A stretch of 64,000 bases of DNA from JADGHX01 sp035760965 (GTDB lineage Bacteria; Pseudomonadota; Gammaproteobacteria; Steroidobacterales; Steroidobacteraceae): positions 35,274 to 99,273 of the forward strand of contig DASTRY010000057.1 of assembly GCA_035760965.1 (NCBI GenBank), in the 5' to 3' direction. The notes below the pieces were generated by a model. That model was not told the DNA's origin and did no database searches. It was given only the letters and a program-made list of their open reading frames with translations. Both the position numbers and the translations under genes were made by a program. Below are positions 44,730 to 52,898 of the stretch, piece by piece. Numbering within the stretch: position 1 is the first letter of the stretch; each line of letters begins with the position of its first letter.

Positions 44730-45260
44730 ATGAAGCAGCACCTGGCCGTTTCGGCGATCGGCAGCGACCGCACTGGGATGGTTCACGAGCTGACCCGCGT
44801 CATCAGCGAATGCGGCGGCAACATCAGCGAGAGCCGTATGGCCAACCTCGGGTCCGAGTTCGCCATGCTGCTGCTCGTGTCCGGCAACTGGCACGCGCTC
44901 GCGAAGCTCGAAACCGAGCTCAAGCGTCTCGCCGAGGGCTCGAGCCTCAGCATTCATCTCAAGCGTACCGAGCCGCGCGCGGCGCGCACGGACATGCTGC
45001 CGTACTCGATCGACGTCGTCTGCCTCGACCAGAGCGGCATCGTCTCCGGGCTGTCGGGGTTCTTCGCGACGCGCGGCATCGATATCGCGGAGGTCTCGAC
45101 GCGCAGCTATCCGGCCGCGCATACCGGCGCGCCCATGTTCTCGGTGCAGATGATCGTCAACGTCCCCAGCCGCATTCATGTCGCGCACCTGCGCGAGGAG
45201 TTCATGGAGTTCTGCGACTCGCTGAACCTCGATGCGATCCTCGAGCCCGTGAAGTCGTGA
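44730..45260 (+). CDS. gcvR: GcvR-family ACT-domain regulator
   Basis: Two ACT domains make up the whole 176 residues: the first from LAVSAIGSDRTGMVHELTRVI, the second from SIDVVCLDQSGIVSGLSGFF. In Escherichia coli GcvR binds GcvA and blocks activation of the glycine cleavage operon. The start ATG 44730 has a GAAAG site; the longer frame overlaps the dapA leader and is unlikely. Position between dapA and bcp is the same as in Escherichia coli. Its stop overlaps the bcp start (GTGA). Confidence 0.9.
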   Translation: MKQHLAVSAIGSDRTGMVHELTRVISECGGNISESRMANLGSEFAMLLLVSGNWHALAKLETELKRLAEGSSLSIHLKRTEPRAARTDMLPYSIDVVCLDQSGIVSGLSGFFATRGIDIAEVSTRSYPAAHTGAPMFSVQMIVNVPSRIHVAHLREEFMEFCDSLNLDAILEPVKS

Positions 45261-45733
45261 CGGTCGCCGTCGGAAAGAAGGTTCCGGATTTCACCGTGCC
45301 TGTCACGGGCGGCAAGACCTGGTCGCTGCGTGAGACCCTCCGGGAAGGCAAAGGCGAGAAGCTCGTGATCTATTTCTACCCGAAGGACATGACGGCCGGC
45401 TGCACTCGGGAGAGTCAGGACTTTCGCGACCACTACGCCGCGTTCCGGAAGGCCAAGGTGCGCGTGGTGGGTATTTCGCGCGATAGCATCGCCTCGCACG
45501 AGAAGTTTCGCGCCAAGGAGGCGCTGCCGTTCGAGCTGCTCTCGGACGCGGACGAGAAAGTCTGCCGGCTCTTCGATGTGATCAAGGAAAAGACGTTGTA
45601 TGGTCGCAAATATATGGGCGTCGATCGCAGCACGTTCCTGATCGACGCGGACGGCATCCTGCGACGCGAATGGCGCGGCGTGAAAGTACCCGGCCACGTG
45701 GAGGAAGTACTTGAAGCGGCGAAGTCTCTCTGA
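45257..45733 (+). CDS. bcp: Peroxiredoxin, Bcp/PrxQ family
   Basis: Thiol peroxidase reducing hydrogen and organic peroxides. From GTG 45257 it has 158 residues; the peroxidatic Cys49 is in KDMTAGCTRES. The resolving cysteine that follows five residues later in Escherichia coli Bcp is a Gln here, and the alternative helix-3 position of PrxQ is an Arg; the only other cysteine is Cys103 in EKVCRLFD. So it may work as a 1-Cys enzyme or use Cys103. It overlaps gcvR by four bases, and the phoH-like gene starts inside its last codons. Confidence 0.93.
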   Translation: MTVAVGKKVPDFTVPVTGGKTWSLRETLREGKGEKLVIYFYPKDMTAGCTRESQDFRDHYAAFRKAKVRVVGISRDSIASHEKFRAKEALPFELLSDADEKVCRLFDVIKEKTLYGRKYMGVDRSTFLIDADGILRREWRGVKVPGHVEEVLEAAKSL

Positions 45734-47174
45734 TCCCTCTCCCGCCGGCGCCAGTGCCGGTTCACAGTCCAAGTCGCGCGCCGTCCGACGCGTGTTCGTG
45801 CTCGACACGAACGTCCTGATGCACGATCCGACCGCGATATTCCGCTTCGAGGAGCACGACGTCTTCCTGCCGATGGTGGTGCTCGAAGAGCTCGACGCGC
45901 ACAAGAAAGGCTTGTCCGAGCAGTCGCGCAATGTACGCCAGGTGAGCCGTTTCCTCGACGACATGATGCGCGGGGTGACCAAGGAGCAGATCGATCAGGG
46001 CTTGCCGCTGCCCTCGGGGTACTCCGGCAATCACGGCAAGAAGCCCTCGAGCGGCCGGCTCTACTTCCAGACGAAGGAGCTCTCGAGCGCGCTCCCGCAC
46101 GCCCTGCCCGGCGGCTCGGACAACGCGATTCTCGGCCAGACGCTCGCGCTCCAGAAAGACCTGCCGGACACGCGCGTCGTGCTGGTCTCGAAGGACATCA
46201 ATCTGCGCATCAAGGCCGCCGTGCTCGGCGTGCACGCGGAGGACTACTACAGCGACAAGACGCTCGAAGACACGGACGTCCTGTATTCGGGCATGACCGC
46301 GCTGCCCGCGAACTTCTGGGAGAGCCACGGCAAGGACATGCGCTCGTGGAAAGAAGGCGACCGCACCTTCTACGAGGTGAGCGGCCCGTCCGTGAGCGAG
46401 TGGCACACGAACCAGTGCGTCTTCGAAGACAGCGCGCAAGGGATCGAAGCGATCGTGCGCAAAGCGGAGGGCGAGCGCGCGACGCTCGAGCTGCTGCGCG
46501 ACTATCGGAACGAGCGGCACAGCGTGTGGGGCATCACGGCCCGCAATCGCGAGCAGAACTTCGCGCTGAATCTGCTGATGGATCCCGAGATCGATCTGGT
46601 CACCGTGCTCGGCCCGGCCGGCACCGGCAAGACGCTGCTCGCGCTCGCGGCCGGCCTCATGCAGACGCTCGAGACGAATCGGTTCGTCGAGATCATCATG
46701 ACGCGCGTGACGATTCCGCTCGGCGAAGACATCGGCTTCCTGCCGGGCACCGAAGAGGAAAAGATGGAGCCCTGGATGGGCGCGCTCATGGACAATCTCG
46801 AAGTGCTCACCCAGAGCCAGGAAGGCGGCAACTGGGGGCGCGCGGCGACCAACGACCTGCTGCGCAACCGGATCAAGATCCGCTCGCTGAATTTCATGCG
46901 CGGCCGGACGTTCCTGAACCGCTACATCATCCTCGACGAGGCGCAGAACCTAACGCCCAAGCAGATGAAGGCGCTCATCACGCGCGCCGGGCCCGGCACC
47001 AAGATCGCCTGCCTCGGCAACATCGCGCAGATCGATACGCCCTACCTCACGGAGATGACCTCGGGCCTCACCTATTCGGTGAATCGCTTCCGCGGCTGGC
47101 CGCATGCCGGTCACATCACCCTTACCCGGGGTGAACGATCGCGGCTCGCGGACTTTGCTTCGGATACTCTGTGA
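45711..47174 (+). CDS. PIN-PhoH fusion ATPase (PhoH2 type)
   Basis: The 487 residues join an N-terminal PIN ribonuclease domain (FVLDTNVLMHDP, about 27-160, with acidic residues typical of the active site) to a C-terminal PhoH P-loop ATPase (Walker A VLGPAGTGKTLLALAAG near 300, Walker B RYIILDEAQNLTP). In mycobacteria PhoH2 is a sequence-specific RNA helicase and nuclease. The start is TTG 45711 with an excellent GGAGGA six bases upstream, 23 bases inside bcp, so the two are coupled. No VapB-like antitoxin gene is adjacent. Confidence 0.92.
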   Translation: MKRRSLSDPSPAGASAGSQSKSRAVRRVFVLDTNVLMHDPTAIFRFEEHDVFLPMVVLEELDAHKKGLSEQSRNVRQVSRFLDDMMRGVTKEQIDQGLPLPSGYSGNHGKKPSSGRLYFQTKELSSALPHALPGGSDNAILGQTLALQKDLPDTRVVLVSKDINLRIKAAVLGVHAEDYYSDKTLEDTDVLYSGMTALPANFWESHGKDMRSWKEGDRTFYEVSGPSVSEWHTNQCVFEDSAQGIEAIVRKAEGERATLELLRDYRNERHSVWGITARNREQNFALNLLMDPEIDLVTVLGPAGTGKTLLALAAGLMQTLETNRFVEIIMTRVTIPLGEDIGFLPGTEEEKMEPWMGALMDNLEVLTQSQEGGNWGRAATNDLLRNRIKIRSLNFMRGRTFLNRYIILDEAQNLTPKQMKALITRAGPGTKIACLGNIAQIDTPYLTEMTSGLTYSVNRFRGWPHAGHITLTRGERSRLADFASDTL

Positions 47175-47235
47175 GCAGGGGAAACTAGCCGGCCGCCTTG
47201 CGGTCGAACGCAGGTCACGCTCCCGGGCCAGCACA

Positions 47236-48783
47236 GTGAAATTCGACACAGTTCAGCGGGCGATCGAGCACGTGCGCGCACAGTCGCGCCGCATCGGTGC
47301 GGGCCTCGTGGGGCTCGGCTTCGCGCTGAGTCTCGCGGTGTTCTGCGCACCCATGCCCGCCGCGGCCCAGGTCAACACGGCCACGGAGCTGCCGGACATC
47401 GGCAGCCCGGCCGGTGCGCTCGTCACCCAGAACGAGGAGTACCAGCTCGGCGCGCAGATCGTGAAGAGCCTGCGCGACCAGAAAGCGATTCTCGAAGACC
47501 CGGAGGTCACCGAGTACCTGCAGCAGCTCGGGCAGCGCATCGCTGCGCAGGCGCCCGATGGGAACCGCAAGTTCACCTTCTTCCCCGTGCGCGAGAACAC
47601 GATCAACGCGTTCGCGCTGCCAGGTGGCTTCATCGGTGTGAACTACGGAACGGTGCTCGCGAGCCGCAACGAGTCGGAGCTCGCCGGCGTCATCGGTCAC
47701 GAAATCGCGCACGTCACGCAGCGGCACATTGCGCGCACGATCAAGGCGCAGAGCTCGCAGGGCATCGCGCAGACCGCCGCGATTCTGGCGGCGATTCTGA
47801 TCGGCGCGATCGCAGGCGGTGCGGATGCCATGCAGGGCGCGATCGCCATCGCGCAGGGCGCCGCGGCTCAGCAGCAGGTCAACTTCACGCGCGCGAACGA
47901 GTACGAGGCCGATCGCGTCGGCATCGGCTTCGTCGCTGCCGCAGGCTTCGATCCGAACGGCATGGCCACGTTCTTCGAAGCCATGTCGCGCCACGAAGGG
48001 CTCGCGGGCCAGTGGGTTCCGGAAATGGTGCAGACGCACCCGGTCAACGCGAATCGCATCGCGGAAGCGCGCGCCCGCGCGGCGCAGTTCGATCGACCGA
48101 AGGTGAGCGAGTCCGCGACGTACGAGTGCATCCGCGAGCGCTTGCGCGTGATCACCGCGCCTCACGACGGCGACATCGCGGCGCGCTATGCAAAGGAAAC
48201 GACGGCGGCGAAAGGTTCGCTCGGCCAGCAGTACGGCCTTGCACTCGCGCTGATGGAGAGCGGCAAGAACCAGCAGGCTGCGGAAATCCTGCACGGGCTG
48301 GTCGAGAAGCACGAGAATCTCACGCTGCTCTACTCCGCGCTGGCGCAGGCCGAAGTTCAGGGCGGCTTGCAGAACGACGGCATGGCGACGTATCAGCGCG
48401 CAGTGCGGCTCTTCCCGCGCAACGTCCCGCTGACCGTGCGCTATGCTGAGGCGCTGATGGCGGCGGGTAAGCCCAAGGAGGCGCACGCGCTGCTGCTCGA
48501 TCTCTTCAACAACATCGCGCCGACTCCGGATCAGATACAGCTCACCGCGTTGGCCGCGAGCGCCGCGGGCGATACCGGTGATGCGTACTACTACATGAGC
48601 GAGTACCACATCTCGAGCGGCGACCTGCCGCTTGCGGTTCAGCAGTTGCAGCTCGCTCTTGCGGCGCCCAACCTGACTTCGGTGCAGCGCCAGCGCTTCC
48701 AGGCGCGGCTCGATGAGCTGCGCGACTATCTGGCCAGCGTTCGGGTGCGAAAGGTCAGTCGCGGACAAGGCTCGGGCGGCTGA
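47236..48783 (+). CDS. bepA: Periplasmic metalloprotease with TPR repeats (BepA-like)
   Basis: M48 family protease that, in Escherichia coli, aids outer-membrane protein assembly and LptD maturation. From GTG 47236 (515 residues) a signal peptide ends near APMPAAAQ. The zinc motif HEIAH is in VIGHEIAHVTQRHIA, with the third ligand Glu in NEYEADRVG. The C-terminal third has TPR-like helical repeats. No ribosome site precedes the GTG, and the frame is open to 47104 inside the phoH-like gene, so the start is uncertain. Confidence 0.93.
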   Translation: MKFDTVQRAIEHVRAQSRRIGAGLVGLGFALSLAVFCAPMPAAAQVNTATELPDIGSPAGALVTQNEEYQLGAQIVKSLRDQKAILEDPEVTEYLQQLGQRIAAQAPDGNRKFTFFPVRENTINAFALPGGFIGVNYGTVLASRNESELAGVIGHEIAHVTQRHIARTIKAQSSQGIAQTAAILAAILIGAIAGGADAMQGAIAIAQGAAAQQQVNFTRANEYEADRVGIGFVAAAGFDPNGMATFFEAMSRHEGLAGQWVPEMVQTHPVNANRIAEARARAAQFDRPKVSESATYECIRERLRVITAPHDGDIAARYAKETTAAKGSLGQQYGLALALMESGKNQQAAEILHGLVEKHENLTLLYSALAQAEVQGGLQNDGMATYQRAVRLFPRNVPLTVRYAEALMAAGKPKEAHALLLDLFNNIAPTPDQIQLTALAASAAGDTGDAYYYMSEYHISSGDLPLAVQQLQLALAAPNLTSVQRQRFQARLDELRDYLASVRVRKVSRGQGSGG

Positions 48784-48860
48784 CGATCCCTCCATTGGGG
48801 GATTCGTCCCTCTCTCCGTCCGTCGCAATTCGGCCACGCATGAAGGTCGCGCAGTGCGGC

Positions 48861-48869
48861 TGCTACAAT
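48861..48869 (+). promoter_or_regulatory. Extended -10 promoter of mlaA
   Basis: TGCTACAAT is an extended -10 (TG-N-TACAAT) with predicted start near 48876, 27 bases before the mlaA ATG. The -35 region is weak. Confidence 0.55.
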
Positions 48870-48902
48870 GCGCGCCCACTCAGGCCTCTGTGCACACTCG
48901 CC

Positions 48903-49643
48903 ATGCGATCGACCGCCGCGCTCGTTGTAGGTTTGTCACTGCTCGTTGCGGGCTGCGTCGCGCCGCCGGCGAAGAAGGATCCGCGCGATCCGTTCGAGCG
49001 CGTCAATCGGGCCACGTTCAAATTCAACGACGCGCTCGATCGAGCCGTGCTGCGCCCAGTGGCAAAGGGCTACAAGAAAGTCACGCCGTCGTTCGTGCAG
49101 ACGGGCGTCTCCAATTTCTTCAGCAACCTCGAGCAGCCGCGGGTGATCGTCAGTGACCTGCTGCAGGCGAAATTCAAGCCGGCGGCCTCCGATACCGGCC
49201 GGTTCCTGCTCAATACGACGATCGGTCTCGGTGGGCTGCTCGATCCGGCCACGGCGGCCGGTCTCGACAAGAACGACGAGGACCTCGGACAGGCATTCGG
49301 CAAATGGGGCATCGGGCCCGGGCCCTATCTCATGGTCCCGTTCTTCGGGCCGAGCACCGTGCGGGACGGCATCGGCCGCATCGGTCAGGTCTACATCCAC
49401 CCGCTGCACTACGTCGAAAACGATGCCTGGCGGTATAGCCTGGAAGGTCTGGGCGTGATCGACACGCGTGTCGGGCTGCTCGAGACCGATCAAGCGCTCG
49501 CGAGCGCTTACGATCGCTATGCGTTCATCCGGAACGCGTTCCTGCAGCGGCGGGAATATCAGGTGACGGACGGCAACGTCTCGCCGGTCGATGAGGAGCT
49601 CGAAGACCCGCTCGAAGATCCCGAGCCGCCCGAGCAGAAGTAG
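48903..49643 (+). CDS. mlaA: Outer-membrane lipid asymmetry lipoprotein MlaA (VacJ)
   Basis: Removes mislocalised phospholipids from the outer leaflet of the outer membrane together with MlaBCDEF. I use ATG 48903 (246 residues), giving signal peptide VGLSLLVAGC with Cys18 as the lipidated residue. The family core DPFERVNRATFKFNDALDRAVLRPVAKGYK and GPYLMVPFFGPSTVRDGIG is present. The last 20 residues are strongly acidic and Pro-rich. It converges on the mlaFEDCB operon with 17 bases between the stops. Confidence 0.96.
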   Translation: MRSTAALVVGLSLLVAGCVAPPAKKDPRDPFERVNRATFKFNDALDRAVLRPVAKGYKKVTPSFVQTGVSNFFSNLEQPRVIVSDLLQAKFKPAASDTGRFLLNTTIGLGGLLDPATAAGLDKNDEDLGQAFGKWGIGPGPYLMVPFFGPSTVRDGIGRIGQVYIHPLHYVENDAWRYSLEGLGVIDTRVGLLETDQALASAYDRYAFIRNAFLQRREYQVTDGNVSPVDEELEDPLEDPEPPEQK

Positions 49644-49660
49644 CGCGGCGCGATCGCGCG

Positions 49661-49987
49661 CTACGCGGGGGACTCGAGGAGCGGGGTCACCTCGCTGATT
49701 TGCGCCGCCGCGCGAATGCCCTCGGGAAGGTTCGCGAAGCGCAGCTTGCAGCCGACGCGTGTGGCCGCGGCGAGCCATTCGATGAGCACCGCCAATCCGG
49801 CACTGTCGGACTCGGTCACTCCCGCACAGTCCACGAGCAGATTCGCGCCGCCTCGTTTGCGGATCGCGCGCAGCCCCGCGTCATACGCGACGCGCGCGGT
49901 GGCGAACGTGAGCGCACCACGAACGTCGAGGCGATCGGGCGCCGCCTCGATCACCTCGACTGTTTTCCGTTGCGGCACGAAGGCCAA
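49661..49987 (-). CDS. mlaB: STAS-domain protein MlaB
   Basis: Cytoplasmic partner that stabilises the MlaF ATPase of the lipid transport ABC complex. The 108 residues form a STAS domain with the conserved DSAGLAVLIEW segment near 60-70. The start is TTG 49987 (GGCGG upstream) or a GTG four codons in. It is the last gene of the operon, three bases after mlaC, and converges with mlaA. Confidence 0.9.
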   Translation of the reverse strand: MAFVPQRKTVEVIEAAPDRLDVRGALTFATARVAYDAGLRAIRKRGGANLLVDCAGVTESDSAGLAVLIEWLAAATRVGCKLRFANLPEGIRAAAQISEVTPLLESPA

Positions 49988-49990
49988 GCG

Positions 49991-50653
49991 TCAGGCCGCC
50001 TTCTTGGTGCCCGGCGCCGGTGTGCCGCCCTTCTCCATGCGGTCGATCACCGCATCGAGACCCTTCTGGTCGATCTCGGCGCCGAAGTCCTCGCGGAAGC
50101 TCTTCACGTAGCTGATGCCGTCGATCACGACATCCCACGCCTTCCAGCCCTCCGGCGTCTTGTGCAGCGTGTAGTTCACCGACACCTTGTCGCCGTTGCT
50201 GCGCTTGATCTCGGTGCGCACGGTGGCGTTGTCCGCTTTGCTGTCCACCTGCGACGGGAAGACCTTCATCCGATCGCTGGTGAAATCCGCCAGCGCACTG
50301 CCGTAGTTCTTCAGCAGCGACTGGTAGAACGCCTTGACGAACCGGTCGCGCTGCTCGGGCGTCGCCTCGCGCCAGTGCTTGCCGAGCACGAGCCGCGCGG
50401 AGTACTGCGTGTCGAATACCGGCAGCAGGTGCTTCTCCACCAGCGCGTTGATCTTCGACGGATCCTGCTTGTAGGCCGCACGATCCTTGTCGAGGTCCTG
50501 CAGCATCGCGTTGGCGACGCTCTCGACCAGCTTGCTCGGATCGTCCGCTTTCGCCTCCGGCGGCGGCGGCGCAGTGGGCTTCGGGACGTCCGCGGCATGC
50601 GCTGCGCCCGCGGCGAGCACGATGCTCGCGACAATCGAATACCACACTCTCAT
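49991..50653 (-). CDS. mlaC: Periplasmic phospholipid carrier MlaC
   Basis: Shuttles phospholipids between MlaA and the MlaD complex. The 220 residues begin with a signal peptide ending at GAAHA near residue 20. The Tol-Tol-ABC2 (MlaC) domain contains KHWREATPEQRDRFVKAFYQSLLKNY and the C-terminal GISYVKSFREDFGAEIDQKG. The ATG overlaps the mlaD stop by four bases (ATGA). Length matches Escherichia coli MlaC (211). Confidence 0.96.
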   Translation of the reverse strand: MRVWYSIVASIVLAAGAAHAADVPKPTAPPPPEAKADDPSKLVESVANAMLQDLDKDRAAYKQDPSKINALVEKHLLPVFDTQYSARLVLGKHWREATPEQRDRFVKAFYQSLLKNYGSALADFTSDRMKVFPSQVDSKADNATVRTEIKRSNGDKVSVNYTLHKTPEGWKAWDVVIDGISYVKSFREDFGAEIDQKGLDAVIDRMEKGGTPAPGTKKAA

Positions 50654-51189
50654 TGCTGCTTCTCCTTACCCTCGTTCGACGCGCCAGCGTCGCTCTTGCT
50701 CGAGCCCGAGTCGCTGTCGCTGCCCTTGCTGGCGAAGTTGGCGAAGAACTTGTTCACGAGGCTCTCCAGCACGATGGCGGACTGCGTGAAGGTGATGGTG
50801 CTGCCGTCCTTCAGGAACGTGTCCGAGCCGCCCGGGCTGATGCCGATGTACTTGCCGCCGAGCAAGCCCTGCGTCTGGATGCTCGCGTCGCTGTCGTCGG
50901 GAATCTGGTTGAACTGCGGGTCGATCCGCATCGTGACGGCCGCCTTGTAGTCCTGCGGGTCGAACTGGATCTTCTCGACCTCGCCGATGCGCACGCCCGC
51001 CATCGACACCGGCGAGCCCGTCTTCAGGTCGCCGATGTTGTCGAACTTCGCGACGACGTGATAGCCGGAGCGCGCGCTGCTGAGCTTCAGGCCGCTGCTC
51101 GGCAGCTGCGTCGTGAGAAAGCCGAGCGCTGCGAACCCGAGCAGCACGAACAGCCCGGTGCCGACTTCCAAGGTACGATTTGGCCGCAT
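50650..51189 (-). CDS. mlaD: MCE-domain lipid transport protein MlaD
   Basis: Hexameric substrate-binding ring of the transporter, anchored by one N-terminal helix (about 8-26, FVLLGFAALGFLTTQLP). The MCE domain follows with VVAKFDNIGDLKTGSPVSMAGVRIGEVEKIQ, and the C-terminus has LLGGKYIGISPGG before a Ser/Asp/Lys-rich tail of about 30 residues. It overlaps mlaC by four bases and follows mlaE by 18 bases. Length 179, close to Escherichia coli (183). Confidence 0.96.
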   Translation of the reverse strand: MRPNRTLEVGTGLFVLLGFAALGFLTTQLPSSGLKLSSARSGYHVVAKFDNIGDLKTGSPVSMAGVRIGEVEKIQFDPQDYKAAVTMRIDPQFNQIPDDSDASIQTQGLLGGKYIGISPGGSDTFLKDGSTITFTQSAIVLESLVNKFFANFASKGSDSDSGSSKSDAGASNEGKEKQQ

Positions 51190-51207
51190 TAAAGTTCCTC
51201 TCCGCGC

Positions 51208-51993
51208 TTACAGGAAAAACGCGGTCAAGATGTAATCGAGCAGCAAGGTCAGCACCGACGAGGCCACGACCGTGCGCGTGGTCGCAAGGCCGACGCCCTC
51301 GGCGGTCGGCGGCGCGTGGTAGCCCTCGTACACCGCGATCAGGCTGCAGGCGACGCCGAAAACGATGCTCTTGATGATGCCTTCGGCGACGTCGTTCAAT
51401 TCGACGGAGCTCTGCATCTGCGACCAGAACGACCCGTTGTCCACTCCCATCAGCTGCACGCCGACGAGCTGCGCGCCGTACAGGCCGATGATGTTGAAGA
51501 TGGCTACCAGCAGCGGCATGGCGACGATGCCGCCGAGAAACCGCGGAGCCGCGACGTAGCGCATCGGGTCGACCGCCATCATCTCCATGGCCGTGAGCTG
51601 ATCGGTCGCGCGCATGAGCCCGATCTCCGAGGTCAGCGACGTGCCCGCGCGCCCGGCGAACAGCAGCGCCGTGACCACCGGACCGAGCTCCTTCAGCAGC
51701 CCGAGCGCCGCGGCCACGCCCAACGCCTCTTCCGATCCGAACCGCTGCAGCAGGCTGAACCCCTGCAAGCCGAGCACCATGCCGACGAAGAGACCCGAGA
51801 GCATGATGATGATCAGCGAGCGCGCGCCGGCGTTGTAAATCTGGTGCACCACCAGGTACGGGCGCGCGAGCGCGGGCACGCACTGCGCGAGCAGCCGCCC
51901 GAAGAACAGCGTCACCTGACCCACGATACGCACGAAGCGCAGGATCAGATTCTCGCCGTTCGCGGCGGTGATGCCGGTCTTGACGGTATTCAT
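51208..51993 (-). CDS. mlaE: ABC transporter permease MlaE
   Basis: Inner-membrane permease of the phospholipid transport system. The 261 residues contain about five hydrophobic segments and the family signatures VGMVLGLQGFSLLQRFGSEE and AGRAGTSLTSEIGLMRATDQLTAMEMM, plus PRFLGGIVAMPLLV. The ATG at 51993 overlaps the mlaF stop by four bases. Gene order mlaF-E-D-C-B matches Escherichia coli. Confidence 0.97.
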   Translation of the reverse strand: MNTVKTGITAANGENLILRFVRIVGQVTLFFGRLLAQCVPALARPYLVVHQIYNAGARSLIIIMLSGLFVGMVLGLQGFSLLQRFGSEEALGVAAALGLLKELGPVVTALLFAGRAGTSLTSEIGLMRATDQLTAMEMMAVDPMRYVAAPRFLGGIVAMPLLVAIFNIIGLYGAQLVGVQLMGVDNGSFWSQMQSSVELNDVAEGIIKSIVFGVACSLIAVYEGYHAPPTAEGVGLATTRTVVASSVLTLLLDYILTAFFL

Positions 51994-52862
51994 CGGTTGT
52001 CGCCCGGCGACTCGCCGAGTAGCTGCGTGCGATAGTCCGGCGCCGGGTAATGAAACGGCACCGGGCCATCGTCGCTTCCGGTCATGAACTGCCGTACCAC
52101 CTCGGAATCGCTCGCCGCGAGCTCTTGCGGCGTACCCGAGGCGACGACGGTGCCGCCCGAGATGAGATAGCTGTCGTGCGCGATGGTCGCAAGCTCCTGC
52201 ACATCGTGCGAGACGACGATGCTGGTGATGCCGAGCCCTTCGTTCATCTCGCGAATGAGGCGCAGGATCACCCCCAACGAGATGGGGTCGAGGCCGACGA
52301 ACGGCTCGTCGTAGATCAGGATTTCCGGGTCCATGACGATGGCGCGCGCCAGCGCGACGCGTCTCGCCATGCCGCCCGACAGCTCCGCCGGCATCAGGTC
52401 CGCCGCTCCACGTAGTCCCACCGCATGCAGCTTCGTCAGAACGAGGGTACGGATGAGCGGCTCGGATAGATTCGTGTGTTCGCGCAACGGAAACGCGACG
52501 TTCTCGAACACGGACAGGTCGGTGAGCAGCGCGCCGTTCTGGAAGAGCATGCCCATGCGCTTGCGCATCGCGTAGATCTCGCGCGACCTGATCCGCGACA
52601 GGTCCTGTCCCCAGACGACCACCTTGCCGGCGTCCGGCTGGATCTGCGCCGTGATCAGCCGCAGCAGCGTCGACTTACCCGTACCGCTCGGGCCCATGAT
52701 CGCGGTGATGCGGCCCTTGCGGATCTGGACGTTGACGCCCGAGAAGATGGGCCGCGCGCCGATGGCGTAATGAACGTCACGCACATCGACGATGATGTCG
52801 TCGGCGGAGCCGCGAGCGGCTCTCGTCGACGACGCATCCTGGCTCGATTCTGGAACGGTCAC
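51990..52862 (-). CDS. mlaF: ABC transporter ATP-binding protein MlaF
   Basis: ATPase that powers the Mla phospholipid transporter. Walker A is MGPSGTGKSTLLRL near residue 57, the signature is ELSGGMARRVALARAI, and Walker B is EILIYDEPFVGLDP; the H-loop histidine is in VVSHDVQELA. The protein begins at GTG 52862 with a Ser/Ala-rich arm of about 20 residues not found in the short Escherichia coli form. It lies 36 bases after fba on the same strand, so the operon may be read from an upstream promoter. Confidence 0.95.
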   Translation of the reverse strand: MTVPESSQDASSTRAARGSADDIIVDVRDVHYAIGARPIFSGVNVQIRKGRITAIMGPSGTGKSTLLRLITAQIQPDAGKVVVWGQDLSRIRSREIYAMRKRMGMLFQNGALLTDLSVFENVAFPLREHTNLSEPLIRTLVLTKLHAVGLRGAADLMPAELSGGMARRVALARAIVMDPEILIYDEPFVGLDPISLGVILRLIREMNEGLGITSIVVSHDVQELATIAHDSYLISGGTVVASGTPQELAASDSEVVRQFMTGSDDGPVPFHYPAPDYRTQLLGESPGDNR

Positions 52863-52898
52863 GCGCAGTGAGCGTGGCGCATGGGAGCCGGAAGCTCC

